Assembly (NCBI GenBank): GCA_047971315.1
Contig: JBKDZP010000002.1
Span: 41,098 to 105,097 of the forward strand
DNA from: JBKDZP01 sp047971315
GTDB lineage: Bacteria; Bacillota_I; Bacilli_A; RF39; UBA660
Direction: 5' to 3'
DNA length: 64,000 nucleotides
Of the stretch, positions 28,863 through 37,819 are shown piece by piece; the stretch's first letter is position 1; each line of letters starts with the position of its first letter. The notes below the pieces were generated by a model. It saw nothing but the letters and a program-made list of their open reading frames with translations, did not search any database and had not been told where the DNA came from. The translations under genes and the position numbers were made by a program.

Positions 28863-29309
28863 ATGGGAAAAAAAACTAAAAAATATAATGAAAATGAAAT
28901 TGTAAAAGAAATTGATGAATTAAAAAATACAATGAAAAAGGATTCAAATGAAAGAAAACAAATACTAAAAGAAGTATCTTTAAATATGGATTCATATTCT
29001 AATAAAGTAATTGACTATGAATATCAAATTAAAGAATTAGATATGATAAAAATAAAATATAAAAATTTGGAAAGAGAATTACAAGAAAATAATAAAATAT
29101 ATCGTGAAAAAATAAAAGAATATGAAGAAAAAATATCTGAATATAGTAATGAAGTTCAAATTGATAGAAGACTTATAATTAAATTTAAAAATAAATCCAA
29201 TTTTTTATTTTCATTAATTGATCAAGTAATAAATAAATATGGAATAGATGATATTTCCAATATAACTGGAATATCAGTTGATAAAATAAAAGAATACCTC
29301 CAAGATTGA
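28863..29309 (+). CDS. coiled-coil protein, unknown function
   Basis: A 148-residue soluble protein with a predicted coiled coil over about residues 12-110 (heptads rich in Lys, Glu, Ile and Leu) and a short C-terminal segment (IDDISNITGISVDKIKEYL) that looks like a small helix-turn-helix or ribbon fold. I do not recognise the family. The ATG follows GGGGATGATATC. The TGA stop lies within the stem of a terminator shared with the convergent gene. Confidence 0.65.
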   Translation: MGKKTKKYNENEIVKEIDELKNTMKKDSNERKQILKEVSLNMDSYSNKVIDYEYQIKELDMIKIKYKNLERELQENNKIYREKIKEYEEKISEYSNEVQIDRRLIIKFKNKSNFLFSLIDQVINKYGIDDISNITGISVDKIKEYLQD

Positions 29310-29319
29310 GGTATTTTTT
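29293..29319 (+). terminator. terminator between convergent genes
   Basis: The eight-base stem AATACCTC/GAGGTATT with a seven-base loop is followed by T. On the minus strand the A-run before it makes it only partly bidirectional. Confidence 0.8.
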
Positions 29320-29624
29320 CACATCATTTGATAATTAGAACTGTTATATTTGTTATTAGATGGAGATATCATATTAGATGAATTTATTATCGTTTCCAAA
29401 TTAGTTACCCTTTTATCTAATAAGGTAACTTCTTGTTCCAAATTATTAATTTTTTGATTTAATAAAATTGTATCTGTATCAACTCCAGTTGACTGTTGGT
29501 ATGGCATAGGTAAAGGCATTGGCATAGGTGGCATCATTCCATTATAACCCATCATATTAGGCATTGCTTGATATGGTGGATACACAGGATAAGGTGGAAT
29601 TCCACAATTTCTATCTTTCTTCAT
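29319..29624 (-). CDS. Pro/Met-rich small protein with C-terminal coiled coil (spore-coat-like composition)
   Basis: A 101-residue protein. The first 45 residues are rich in Pro, Tyr, Met and Gly (PPYPVYPPYQ, MPMPLPMPY), a composition seen in spore coat and exosporium proteins of Bacillota. Residues 55-82 form a short coiled coil (LNQKINNLEQEVTLLDKRVTNLE). The tail is Asn/Ser-rich. The ATG follows AGGAGTGTTTAA. No family is recognised; a spore-surface role is inferred only from composition and from the presence of sspI, yqfC and yqfD. Confidence 0.65.
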   Translation of the reverse strand: MKKDRNCGIPPYPVYPPYQAMPNMMGYNGMMPPMPMPLPMPYQQSTGVDTDTILLNQKINNLEQEVTLLDKRVTNLETIINSSNMISPSNNKYNSSNYQMM

Positions 29625-29706
29625 TTAAACACTCCTATCTAGTAAATTATATGCTTTTGTTTATATTTAGTTCCAAAAATGTTATAATTTTTAAAGAGGT
29701 GAAAAA

Positions 29707-30330
29707 ATGGTAGATTTATACAAATATGAAAATGAATTATATAAAACAGGAATTAATTTTATTGGTGGAGTAGATGAGGTAGGTAGAGGTCCATTAATTG
29801 GACCAGTAGTAGCATGTTGTTGTGTTTTACCAAAGAATTTTCAATTAGAAGGATTAACTGATTCTAAAAAATTAACTGAAAAAAAAAGAGATGAGTTTTA
29901 CAATTATTTAGTTAAAAATGCTCTTGCATTTGGCTTTGGAATAATAAGTCCAAAAGAAATTGATGAAATAAATATTTATCAAGCAAGTAAAAAAGCGATG
30001 ATTAAAGCTATTGAAGAAGTAAAAGAACAAATTAAATTGGAATATATATTAGTTGATGCAATGCCACTTGATATTGATATAAATACAAATTCAATTATAA
30101 AAGGAGACTGTAAAAGTATAAGTATTGCAGCTGCTAGTGTTCTTGCAAAAGTAAAAAGGGATAAAATGATGTATGAATTAGATGCATTATATCCAATGTA
30201 TGGATTTAAAAATCATAAAGGATACCCAACAAAGAAACATTTAGAAGCAATAAAAAAATATGGATTAATTGAAGGATATAGAAAAACTTATGGTCCTGTT
30301 AAGGAGGTATTAGAAAAATTATGCAGATAA
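29707..30330 (+). CDS. rnhB: ribonuclease HII
   Basis: RNase HII removes ribonucleotides from DNA and RNA-DNA hybrids. The 207-residue protein has the catalytic start GVDEVGRGPLIGPV near residues 20-33 (Asp and Glu), LVDAMP and the conserved YPMYGFKNHKGYPTKKH block. The ATG follows AGAGGTGAAAAA. Its last codons overlap the next gene by ten bases. Confidence 0.95.
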   Translation: MVDLYKYENELYKTGINFIGGVDEVGRGPLIGPVVACCCVLPKNFQLEGLTDSKKLTEKKRDEFYNYLVKNALAFGFGIISPKEIDEINIYQASKKAMIKAIEEVKEQIKLEYILVDAMPLDIDINTNSIIKGDCKSISIAAASVLAKVKRDKMMYELDALYPMYGFKNHKGYPTKKHLEAIKKYGLIEGYRKTYGPVKEVLEKLCR

Positions 30331-30842
30331 ATATAGTAAAAGTGGGATACTTAGAAACTAATTGTTACGTATTAGTTAATAATAATAAATGTTTAATAAT
30401 TGATCCAGGAGATGAAAATGATAAAATAATTAATGAAATAAAAAATTATGAAGTAGTAGGAATTTTGATTACACATCGTCATTTTGATCATATAGGAGCA
30501 TTACATGACATTCTAGAAATTTATAAAGTTCCTGTATTTGAATTCAATAATGTAGAAGAAAAAGAATATAAAATTGATGAATTTAAATATAGAGTAATAT
30601 ATACAAAAGGACATACAAGTGATTCAATTAGTTTTTACTTTTTAAATGAAAATATTATATTTAGTGGTGATTTTCTTTTCAAAAATACAATCGGTAGAAC
30701 AGATTTAGAAACAAGTAATTATAATGAAATGTTAAAAAGTATTAGTAAAATAAAAGAATATGATAATAATATTTATGTTTATCCGGGACATGGTGATATG
30801 ACATTACTTGGACATGAAAAAAAATATAATCCATATTTTTGA
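30321..30842 (+). CDS. metallo-beta-lactamase fold hydrolase (glyoxalase II/YcbL-like)
   Basis: A 173-residue protein with the binuclear metal motif THRHFDHIG near 50-58, a later His near 95 (TKGHTSDSI), the bridging Asp in FSGDFLFKNTIGRTD and a final PGHGDMT. This set fits the short glyoxalase II-like hydrolases (YcbL/YqgX type). The substrate is not certain. It overlaps rnhB by ten bases and ends in TGA before a terminator. Confidence 0.9.
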   Translation: MQINIVKVGYLETNCYVLVNNNKCLIIDPGDENDKIINEIKNYEVVGILITHRHFDHIGALHDILEIYKVPVFEFNNVEEKEYKIDEFKYRVIYTKGHTSDSISFYFLNENIIFSGDFLFKNTIGRTDLETSNYNEMLKSISKIKEYDNNIYVYPGHGDMTLLGHEKKYNPYF

Positions 30843-30868
30843 TTAAAAAAATCAGTAATAAAGTTTTA

Positions 30869-30892
30869 AAAGATGTGTTTCATCTTTTTTTT
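30869..30892 (+). terminator. rho-independent terminator
   Basis: The stem AAAGATG/CATCTTT encloses five bases and is followed by T. Confidence 0.8.
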
Positions 30893-30898
30893 CATAAT

Positions 30899-30943
30899 TT
30901 CACACAATTTTATCAAAATCTTTACACAATTGTTTTGTATACT
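30899..30943 (+). promoter_or_regulatory. Pho-box-like promoter of the two-component operon
   Basis: Three hexamers, TTCACA (30899), TTATCA (30910) and TTTACA (30921), are spaced exactly 11 bases apart. They lie in the -40 to -15 region before a good -10, TATACT (30938-30943), that has no separate -35. This is the layout of Bacillus PhoP-activated promoters, which carry TT(A/C/T)A(C/T)A repeats with an 11-bp period. Autoregulation by the response regulator downstream is a reasonable inference. Confidence 0.55.
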
Positions 30944-30963
30944 TTTATTGTCGGAGGTGATAG

Positions 30964-31048
30964 ATGAATATTTAAAGACAAAAATGTAAAACCTAAAAAA
31001 ATTAAAAAATACACTCCTAAAACTTATATAATAAATGATAGAAGGTGA
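30964..31048 (+). pseudogene. frameshifted mini-ORF before the response regulator
   Basis: A strong GGAGGTGATAG ribosome binding site precedes ATG 30964, but the frame stops after three codons (TAA). One base further on, the +1 frame reads 25 basic codons (FKDKNVKPKKIKKYTPKTYI...) to a TGA at 31046. Either a one-base indel has broken a small basic peptide gene, or the start-stop element is a leader. I do not recognise the peptide. Confidence 0.4.
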
Positions 31049-31097
31049 TAACTAGTAAATATCAGATTTAAATGATATACTAATAAAGAGGTGCAGT

Positions 31098-31757
31098 ATG
31101 TATAAGATTTGTTTAGTAGAAGATGAGGAAAACTTAAATAATTTAATTAAAACTTATTTAGAAAAAGAAGGATACGAAGTAATTAATTTCTTTAGTGGAA
31201 CTAGTGCTTTTGAATTTATAACAAATAGCGATGTACAACTTTGGATTTTAGATATTATGCTAGGAGACAATATTAGTGGTTATGATATTATCAAAAAAAT
31301 AAGAGAAAAAGATTTAGTAACACCAGTTATTTTTACATCTGCAAGAGATCAAGAATTAGATAAAATAATTGGTTTAGAGTTAGGAAGCGATGATTACATC
31401 ACAAAACCTTATTCTCCAAAAGAACTTGTTCTTAGAGTTAATAATATTATTAAACGAGTATATAATCCTACAGTTAAAAAAGTTGAATATGAAGGTTATA
31501 AAATAGATTTAGATAAAAGACTAGTATTTGATAATGATTTAGAAATTATTTTAACTACATTAGAATATGATTTACTTTTATTATTTTTAAATAATTCAAA
31601 TAAATCATTTAGTAGAGAAGACATATTAAAGCATATATGGGGACAAGATTATTTTGGAAGTGACAGAGTTGTTGATGATTTAGTTAGAAGACTTAGAAAA
31701 AAAATGTCAAGAATTCATATTAATACAATATATGGATTTGGATATAGATTTATATGA
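31098..31757 (+). CDS. OmpR/PhoB-family response regulator
   Basis: The 219-residue protein has a receiver domain with acidic residues EDEE near 7-10, phosphoacceptor Asp in WILDIMLG near 52 and the conserved Lys in YITKPYSP near 104. A winged-helix DNA-binding domain follows (about 125-219) ending in RVVDDLVRRLRKKM and INTIYGFGYRF. It is transcribed with the histidine kinase, which it overlaps (ATGA). The Pho-box-like repeats upstream suggest it may be PhoP-like, but no phosphate genes are nearby. Confidence 0.93.
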   Translation: MYKICLVEDEENLNNLIKTYLEKEGYEVINFFSGTSAFEFITNSDVQLWILDIMLGDNISGYDIIKKIREKDLVTPVIFTSARDQELDKIIGLELGSDDYITKPYSPKELVLRVNNIIKRVYNPTVKKVEYEGYKIDLDKRLVFDNDLEIILTTLEYDLLLLFLNNSNKSFSREDILKHIWGQDYFGSDRVVDDLVRRLRKKMSRIHINTIYGFGYRFI

Positions 31758-33019
31758 GAAGTCTAAAACAAAACTTACTACGTCAACTTTTAACAATAGC
31801 TGTATTAATAATTTTAATAATCTTAATTGTATTATGTGGATTATTACCAACAGTATTACTTCCGCTTTATGAAAAAAACATTTATCACTTTTTAAATCAA
31901 CCATTACAATTAATTGATAATGAAATTGATGATAGTGAAATAAGTCAAAGTATAGCTTTTATATATATAAATAAGGATACAAAAATAATAACTTCAAATA
32001 ATTTTAATGATATAGTTGAATCAACTCCTAATCAAATCTTAGATTTAATAAAATTAGAAAATGGAAAATTTGTTTATAAAAATAAAACTTATTATTATTC
32101 TAAATATACAGATGATTACATTGTAAAAATAGCTATTACAGATAATACTTATATAGAACAAATTAAAAAAGAATTTTTCTATGTACTTATTCCTGTTCTT
32201 GCTGGCCCATTATTTTTAATATCAATAATGTTGATATTATGGGTTAGCGGTCTTCTTACTAAAATAGAATATTTAAAAATAAAAATAGATAACATTAGTA
32301 ATGAAAACTTTAAAGACAAGTTGAAATATAGAACTGATGATGAATTAAAAGTTTTATCTGATACAATTGATAATATGAAAATTTCCTTAAAAAAACAAGA
32401 AGAATATAAAAATCAAATGTATCAGAATATATCACATGATTTTAAAACTCCTCTTACTGTGATAAAATCATATATAGAAGCATCTGAAGATTCAATGATT
32501 GATAAAAATGAGGCTCATAGAGTAATTAAAGAACAAATTAATAAATTAGAATTGAAAGTACACTCCTTACTATACTTAAATAAACTAAACTATATAAAAG
32601 AAAACGAAAATTATACTCATGAGTTTGTTGATATAATTCCAATTTTAAATGAATCATTAGAAAAATTTAAATATCATCGTTTAGATTTAAAATGGGAAGT
32701 ATTAATAAATGATAAAAAAACCATATATAGAGGAACACTTGATATGTGGGAAGCAATTATTGATAACTTATTTAATAACTTTATACGCTACGCAGATAGC
32801 TTAATAAAAATCACAATAAAAAATAATCGCATTGTATTTTACAATGATGGACCTAATATTGATGAAAAAGTATTTGATGATTTATTTACACCATATAAAA
32901 AAGGTATAAATGGTCAATTTGGATTAGGTTTATCAATAATAAAAAAAACAATTGCTTTAGCAGATTATGAAATAAGTGTGAAAAATGAAAAGAAAGGTGT
33001 AAGCTTTATGATTAAATAA
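31754..33019 (+). CDS. membrane sensor histidine kinase
   Basis: The 421-residue protein has two transmembrane helices (about 12-35 and 145-168) around a small extracytoplasmic sensor, a HAMP-like linker, a dimerisation domain with the phosphoacceptor in NISHDFKTPLT near 226 and an ATPase domain with N-box NLFNNFIRYAD, FYNDGPNI and GQFGLGLSII. It is the partner of the upstream regulator. A strong terminator follows the stop. Confidence 0.93.
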   Translation: MRSLKQNLLRQLLTIAVLIILIILIVLCGLLPTVLLPLYEKNIYHFLNQPLQLIDNEIDDSEISQSIAFIYINKDTKIITSNNFNDIVESTPNQILDLIKLENGKFVYKNKTYYYSKYTDDYIVKIAITDNTYIEQIKKEFFYVLIPVLAGPLFLISIMLILWVSGLLTKIEYLKIKIDNISNENFKDKLKYRTDDELKVLSDTIDNMKISLKKQEEYKNQMYQNISHDFKTPLTVIKSYIEASEDSMIDKNEAHRVIKEQINKLELKVHSLLYLNKLNYIKENENYTHEFVDIIPILNESLEKFKYHRLDLKWEVLINDKKTIYRGTLDMWEAIIDNLFNNFIRYADSLIKITIKNNRIVFYNDGPNIDEKVFDDLFTPYKKGINGQFGLGLSIIKKTIALADYEISVKNEKKGVSFMIK

Positions 33020-33053
33020 AAATCTCGGATACTACGGTATCTGGGATTTTTTT
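33020..33053 (+). terminator. rho-independent terminator
   Basis: A long stem (AAATCTCGGATAC with GTATCTGGGATTT, two G-U pairs) is followed by T7. Confidence 0.85.
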
Positions 33054-33142
33054 AATTAAATATTAATTCAAATATAAAATTTAATTAATATATTTAAAAA
33101 GATGTAAAAAACAGTAAAGGTTAGTTTATTTAAAAACACTAA

Positions 33143-33171
33143 TTGAAAAAAATTTAAATAAGTGGTATACT
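33143..33171 (+). promoter_or_regulatory. promoter of the LtaS-like gene
   Basis: TTGAAA (33143-33148), a 17-base spacer and TATACT (33166-33171), with an extended TGG before the -10. A longer reading-frame start at GTG 33162 lies inside this promoter and is therefore not used. Confidence 0.75.
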
Positions 33172-33197
33172 TGTTAAGTAATTATGAGGTGATTATT

Positions 33198-35252
33198 TTG
33201 ATTAAAAATAAAATAAATAAACAAAAAATTGTTGATAAAATATCCAATATGAAAATAAACTATAAGTCTTATTTAAAGACAAATATACTTTTTACAACCT
33301 TTTTTCTTACATCATTAATTAATGGATGTTTGCTAAGATTTTTTACTGTAAAAAATTATTTTGATATTTATCCAATTATAGCTGATGCTGCAATAATATT
33401 AATAATTGGTGCTTTTGGTTATTTTATAAAGCCAAAAAATCAATTTAAATATTTTTTTGTTTGGTCTATTATTTATACAGCAATTTGTGTAATAAATTCA
33501 ATGTATTATTCTAATTATGTATCATTTGTATCATTTTCACTTATTGAAACATCATTGCAAATAGTAGATGTTGGAGATGCAGTTGTTCAAAATGTAATGG
33601 AATTGAAAGATTTTACATATATTTGGCAAATATTTACAATAATATTTATTCATCGTGAACTAAAAAAGAAAAAGTATTATGAGGGAGTAGCTTTAATTGA
33701 AAAAGGTAAATTAAGAGCAATAAATACTTTAGTAATAGGATTTTTATTTTTTGGAATATTTATATCAACTCTAACAGCTGTTGATATAAGTCGATTGACT
33801 AAACAATGGAATCGTGAATATTTAGTTTTAAGATTTGGTATTTATACATATCAATTGAATGATTTATTCGCTACTTTAAAATCAGAATTAAATCCATTAT
33901 TTGGTTATGATAGTAGTGCAAAAGCATTTAGAGAATTTTATGAAACTAAGGAAAATAGTAGTACTGAAAATGAGTATACAGGTATTTTTGAGGGAAAAAA
34001 TGTAATTGTAATTCATGCTGAAAGTATCCAACAATTTACTTTAGATGCTAGTTTTAATGGTGTTGATGTAGCACCTAACTTAAAAAAATTAGCTAGCGAA
34101 GGATTATATTTTTCTAATTACTATGCTCAAGAGAGTGTTGGTACAAGTAGTGATAGTGAATTTACTTTTAATACATCATTAATGCCAGCTAGTAGTGGAA
34201 CTGTATTTATTAGTTATTGGAATCGTGAATATATTTCAATTCCTAAGTTATTAAAAGAAAAAGGTTATTATACATTTAGTATGCATGCAAATAATGGTAC
34301 TTTTTGGAATAGAATCAATGCACATAGTAGTTTAGGATATGATAATTTTTATTATTATACTAAAGATTATACAATTAATGATGAAGATATAATAGGGTTA
34401 GGTTTAAACGATAAATCATTTTTTAGCCAATCTACTCAAATAATTAAAAATATAAGCACTGAACATGCTAAATTTTATGGAGTATTATTAATGCTTACAA
34501 ATCATACACCATTTACTGGAATTGAGGAATTTAGTGATTATGATGTAACATATAAATATACTACAACTAATGAGGAAACAGGTGAAGTTACAGAAGTTAC
34601 TGCTCCATTTTTAGAAGGTACAAAATTAGGTAGTTATTTTAAATCAGTTCATTATGCTGATGAGGCTATTGGACAATTTATAGAACAATTAGATAGTGAA
34701 GGTTTACTTGACAATACAGTAATTGTAATATATGGAGATCATGACGCGAAATTAAAAAAATCAGAATTTACATACTATTATAATTATGATCCATATACAG
34801 ATAGTGTATTAGATTCGAGTGATCCTAATTATCAAAAAGTTGATTACTATTCATATGAATTAAATAGGAAAGTACCTTTTATTATTTGGACAAAAGATCA
34901 AGAAGTTCAAGGAGAAGTTACAAAAGTAATGGGAATGATAGATGCTGCTCCAACTTTAGGCAATATGTTAGGTTTTACAAATGAATATGCTATTGGTCAT
35001 GATATATTTAGTGTTGATGAAAATGTGGTTATTTTCCCTGATGGAAATTGGCTAACAAATAAAATGTATTATAGCCAAAGTAGAGAAGAAGGTAAATTAT
35101 TAGATTCAAATGAAACTGTTAGTGTTGATTATATAAATAAATATAATTTAATTTCAGAACAAGCAATTTCAATATCTAATTCAATTGTTGTTTATGATTT
35201 AATTAAAAAAACTAAAGAATCTAGTAGTTTATTGGAAGGAACAAGTGAATAA
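33198..35252 (+). CDS. LtaS-like membrane sulfatase-fold enzyme (lipoteichoic acid synthase family)
   Basis: The family transfers glycerol phosphate from phosphatidylglycerol to build lipoteichoic acid, or acts on related lipids. The 684-residue protein has five N-terminal membrane helices (to about residue 205) and an extracellular alkaline-phosphatase-fold domain. This domain shows the metal Glu in VIHAESIQ, the nucleophile region GTSSDSEF (LtaS has GKTSD), HANNGTFWNR, LTNHTPFTG and the metal motif YGDHD. The start is TTG 33198 with GAGGTGATT before it; it lies 27 bases after the -10. The downstream gene overlaps it, suggesting a partner protein. Confidence 0.88.
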   Translation: MIKNKINKQKIVDKISNMKINYKSYLKTNILFTTFFLTSLINGCLLRFFTVKNYFDIYPIIADAAIILIIGAFGYFIKPKNQFKYFFVWSIIYTAICVINSMYYSNYVSFVSFSLIETSLQIVDVGDAVVQNVMELKDFTYIWQIFTIIFIHRELKKKKYYEGVALIEKGKLRAINTLVIGFLFFGIFISTLTAVDISRLTKQWNREYLVLRFGIYTYQLNDLFATLKSELNPLFGYDSSAKAFREFYETKENSSTENEYTGIFEGKNVIVIHAESIQQFTLDASFNGVDVAPNLKKLASEGLYFSNYYAQESVGTSSDSEFTFNTSLMPASSGTVFISYWNREYISIPKLLKEKGYYTFSMHANNGTFWNRINAHSSLGYDNFYYYTKDYTINDEDIIGLGLNDKSFFSQSTQIIKNISTEHAKFYGVLLMLTNHTPFTGIEEFSDYDVTYKYTTTNEETGEVTEVTAPFLEGTKLGSYFKSVHYADEAIGQFIEQLDSEGLLDNTVIVIYGDHDAKLKKSEFTYYYNYDPYTDSVLDSSDPNYQKVDYYSYELNRKVPFIIWTKDQEVQGEVTKVMGMIDAAPTLGNMLGFTNEYAIGHDIFSVDENVVIFPDGNWLTNKMYYSQSREEGKLLDSNETVSVDYINKYNLISEQAISISNSIVVYDLIKKTKESSSLLEGTSE

Positions 35253-35886
35253 ATTGAAGAAAAAGAAAAAATTAAAATTAAAATTAATTTTAGTATTAAT
35301 TGTTGTTATTTTATTTATTGTTTTAGGTATTTCAATTTATAATATATATAATAGTTTAACAAGTAAAGTTGCAACTGAAGTACAAGTATTAGAAAGTATT
35401 GAAAATTATAATTATAATTTAGAAGAAAATGAAACAGAGTACTATAAATCTTTATTTAAAGACTTAAAAGAAGAATTAGAAAAAGAAGAAATAGATGAAG
35501 AAATATATGTTTCATTAATTACGCAATTATTTATTTCTGATTTTTATTCACTTTCAAATTCAATAAATAAAAATGATGTGGGTGGTGTTCAATTTATTTA
35601 TACTGAATATCAAGATGATTTTATTAAATTAGCAAAAGATACAATTTATAAATATGTTGAAAATAATATTTATGGTAAAAGAACTCAAACATTACCAACT
35701 GTTAGTGAAGTTAAGGTAACAAATATAGAAACTGATGATTATGAATCAGAAAACGGAGTAATTGATGAAAATGCATACTATGTAGATGTAGATATAACTT
35801 ATTTAGAAGATTTAGGTTATCAGGAAGTTTGTTCATTAATTATAATTCATGCAAATAATAAATTAGAAATAGCTAGTGTAGAATAA
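35245..35886 (+). CDS. hypothetical single-pass membrane protein coupled to the LtaS-like gene
   Basis: The 213-residue protein starts with a very basic stretch (KKKKKLKLK), one transmembrane helix (about 14-33) and an extracytoplasmic domain rich in acidic residues. It resembles small proteins encoded next to envelope polymer synthases, but I do not recognise a family. The GTG start lies inside the end of the upstream gene. The stop sits in a terminator stem (35871-35899). Confidence 0.7.
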   Translation: MNKLKKKKKLKLKLILVLIVVILFIVLGISIYNIYNSLTSKVATEVQVLESIENYNYNLEENETEYYKSLFKDLKEELEKEEIDEEIYVSLITQLFISDFYSLSNSINKNDVGGVQFIYTEYQDDFIKLAKDTIYKYVENNIYGKRTQTLPTVSEVKVTNIETDDYESENGVIDENAYYVDVDITYLEDLGYQEVCSLIIIHANNKLEIASVE

Positions 35887-35899
35887 ACTAGCTTTTTTT
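35871..35899 (+). terminator. terminator overlapping the end of the preceding gene
   Basis: The stem AGCTAGT/ACTAGCT is followed by T7. Past it begins the degraded mobile-element region. Confidence 0.85.
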
Positions 35900-35938
35900 A
35901 TTAAAAAATTATTTGTCTGCTAAAATTCAAGAAGAAAT

Positions 35939-36088
35939 GAAACTAAAACTATAACTGATGGAAGAAAACTAGATTTTGATGTAGCGAAATTATTACAGAT
36001 ATTAGCAAACCTTATTCCACAAGAACAACATTTTGATACATTAAGGCATTTTACTTATTATATTGTCCAAGTCGCAGGTACACTGTAA
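35939..36088 (+). pseudogene. start-less ORF fragment at the left of the element
   Basis: An open frame of 49 codons (TITDGRKLDFDVAKLLQILA...) without a start codon. It reads like a real helical protein end but I do not recognise it. It follows the terminator of the LtaS operon and precedes a small ORF in the same direction. Confidence 0.4.
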
Positions 36089-36102
36089 GGGTGGGCTATT
36101 AC

Positions 36103-36294
36103 ATGGGGGGAAAAGATGAAGAAGAATTAATTGATTGCTCACTAATCGAGTTTGACGAGAATGGATTGTGGACTAATTTAAAAACACACGAAAAAACTGA
36201 CTATGTTAAAACATTTAATTTTGTCTACGATATTTTTTACAATAATTTTATGAAAGAAAATAATCCTGAAAGATTAATAATGAGGTCACCTTAA
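36103..36294 (+). CDS. hypothetical small protein in the element
   Basis: A 63-residue acidic protein (from ATG 36103; an upstream GTG 36091 is also in frame). No domain is recognised. It ends one base before the ATG of the regulator-like pseudogene, which suggests an old operon. Confidence 0.4.
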   Translation: MGGKDEEELIDCSLIEFDENGLWTNLKTHEKTDYVKTFNFVYDIFYNNFMKENNPERLIMRSP

Positions 36295-36295
36295 G

Positions 36296-36675
36296 ATGAG
36301 AGGTGACAGATTTGTATTTACTGAAGAACAGATAAAATATATCATTGAAAACTGGGGTAAAGAATCAGCTCATTGCATGAAGAAAAAATTTGGTTGTACT
36401 TGGTATGCAGTTAAAAACGTTGCAAAAATAATGATTTAGAGTTGCCTCCATCAAATGCGTGGACAAATGAGCAAATTGAAACATTAAAATTATTGGCAGA
36501 AGAATACCATTACGAGGATATTGCACAAGTCCAAGGTATTACTCGAGAAAGAGTTAGACAAAAGGAAACAAAAGCTTTAAAACAATTAAAGCACCCTAAA
36601 CTTACAAGGCAAATTAAGGACTTTTTCTATGCGTTCATTTTCATATTGTATATGGTCTATTGCACATTGAAATAA
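36296..36675 (+). pseudogene. sigma-70 region 4-like DNA-binding protein, frameshifted
   Basis: The first 47 codons (RGDRFVFTEEQIKYIIENWG...) look like a Myb/GcrA-like helix-turn-helix. An A-run near 36428 is one base short, causing an early TAG; in the next frame the protein continues (ELPPSNAWTNEQIETLKLLA) into a sigma-region-4 helix-turn-helix: DIAQVQGITRERVRQKETKALKQLKHP. It probably was a regulator of the element. It is not a complete sigma factor because region 2 is absent. Confidence 0.65.
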
Positions 36676-36690
36676 TCGATTATCAAGTAT

Positions 36691-36996
36691 CTAGTTAAAA
36701 TAATATTTGTTTTTCAATTTATCATATTTTGCTTTACTCATACCCATATTTTCAAATGTTCTAATAAATTCAGTAGTAGATAATGGATTAAAAGTAATTT
36801 TGAAATTATCTTTGATTGATGAGTAATAATCATTAAAATTACCACTAAATTTGGATTTTAAATACCATCTTTTAACTAGACTTTTACTATTAACATTGTA
36901 GTAAGTTGCTATTTTATAAAGTGATATTCCTAGTTTTAGTTTTTGTTCTTCAGTTAGTAGGTCATTGATTAGTTTTTTATTGTAAGAACTCTGTTT
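36691..36996 (-). pseudogene. start-less minus-strand ORF fragment
   Basis: About 100 codons are open on the minus strand (SSYNKKLINDLLTEEQKLKLGI... to ...YDKLKNKYYFN) ending in TAG, but an in-frame TAA stands at the upstream end and no start is found. The content looks protein-like (helix-turn-helix-like segment YKIATYYNVNSKSLVKRW). No family assigned. From 36997 to 37225 I see nothing coding. Confidence 0.4.
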
Positions 36997-37225
36997 TTAA
37001 TGAAACATCCCAATTTCCGATTCTCTTTTAATTATTACTTACTATCAATAATATCGTTGCACTATATGGATTTACATATAGATTTAAAGATTTTTGTAAG
37101 GTTGATCTTTAACCGTTATAATGGACATTCTTTTCGTCCCTAATTAATTGTTTCTTATCATAACGCTATTATTTTTAAAAATCGATACTTTTTTATCTTT
37201 TTTATAGTTATATTGTTCATTTGAA

Positions 37226-37432
37226 TTATTTTATTGGGACATCATAGAGTACTTTAGCCATAATAGTACCTAGTTCCATTATTTCTTTATGTGGAATTTG
37301 ACAATGAACAGTGTTATAAATTGGTTCGACATTATCGTAAGTTGGTTTATCAATTTTGTAATAATAGTAAAGTTCATAAGCAAGAAGTTCAGACATAGTT
37401 TTAATAACAATGTATTTTTCAAAATTTTTCAT
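37226..37432 (-). CDS. hypothetical small protein in the element
   Basis: A 68-residue protein without recognised domain (pattern YELYYYYKIDKPTYDNVEPIYN). The start has a strong AAAGGAG ribosome binding site on the minus strand, which argues that it was a real gene. It lies behind another small minus-strand gene. Confidence 0.5.
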   Translation of the reverse strand: MKNFEKYIVIKTMSELLAYELYYYYKIDKPTYDNVEPIYNTVHCQIPHKEIMELGTIMAKVLYDVPIK

Positions 37433-37480
37433 ATTTTAAATAACTCCTTTCAAATATTTTTTGATTTCTTCAAAATTCAT

Positions 37481-37690
37481 TTATTGCTTTAGTTTTGGAA
37501 TGTAATAATTTTTGTTTTTGAAATAGTTACCATCATAATAAAGGATAGTAATAGATTTAATCTTATATATAGTTGGATTAATCTTTTTAATATTTGTTTT
37601 AGGAATTACTTCTTCACTACCACTAGTTACTTTAACTTTTCCATCTTTAAATGTTTCTAAACACCAGTCCTTTAGTTTATCTTTGTTCAT
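37481..37690 (-). CDS. hypothetical small protein in the element
   Basis: A 69-residue basic protein with a strong AGAGGAGGT ribosome binding site before its ATG. I do not recognise it. It precedes the 68-residue gene on the same strand by about 50 bases, so the two are probably one transcription unit. Confidence 0.5.
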   Translation of the reverse strand: MNKDKLKDWCLETFKDGKVKVTSGSEEVIPKTNIKKINPTIYKIKSITILYYDGNYFKNKNYYIPKLKQ

Positions 37691-37819
37691 ACAAAAATAC
37701 CTCCTCTCAATTAGATTTGAAAGGAAGTATTTAACTTTTTACTATTAAAAAAGTCGCTAACCACAATTAAGGGTAAGCAACTGGATACTCTTTGGAGCAA
37801 GTGAAGAAAAAAATATAGT

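Noticed and set aside
33162..33197. N-terminal extension of the LtaS-like protein from GTG 33162
   Set aside because: It lies across a good -10 element (TATACT, 33166-33171), and TTG 33198 has its own ribosome binding site.
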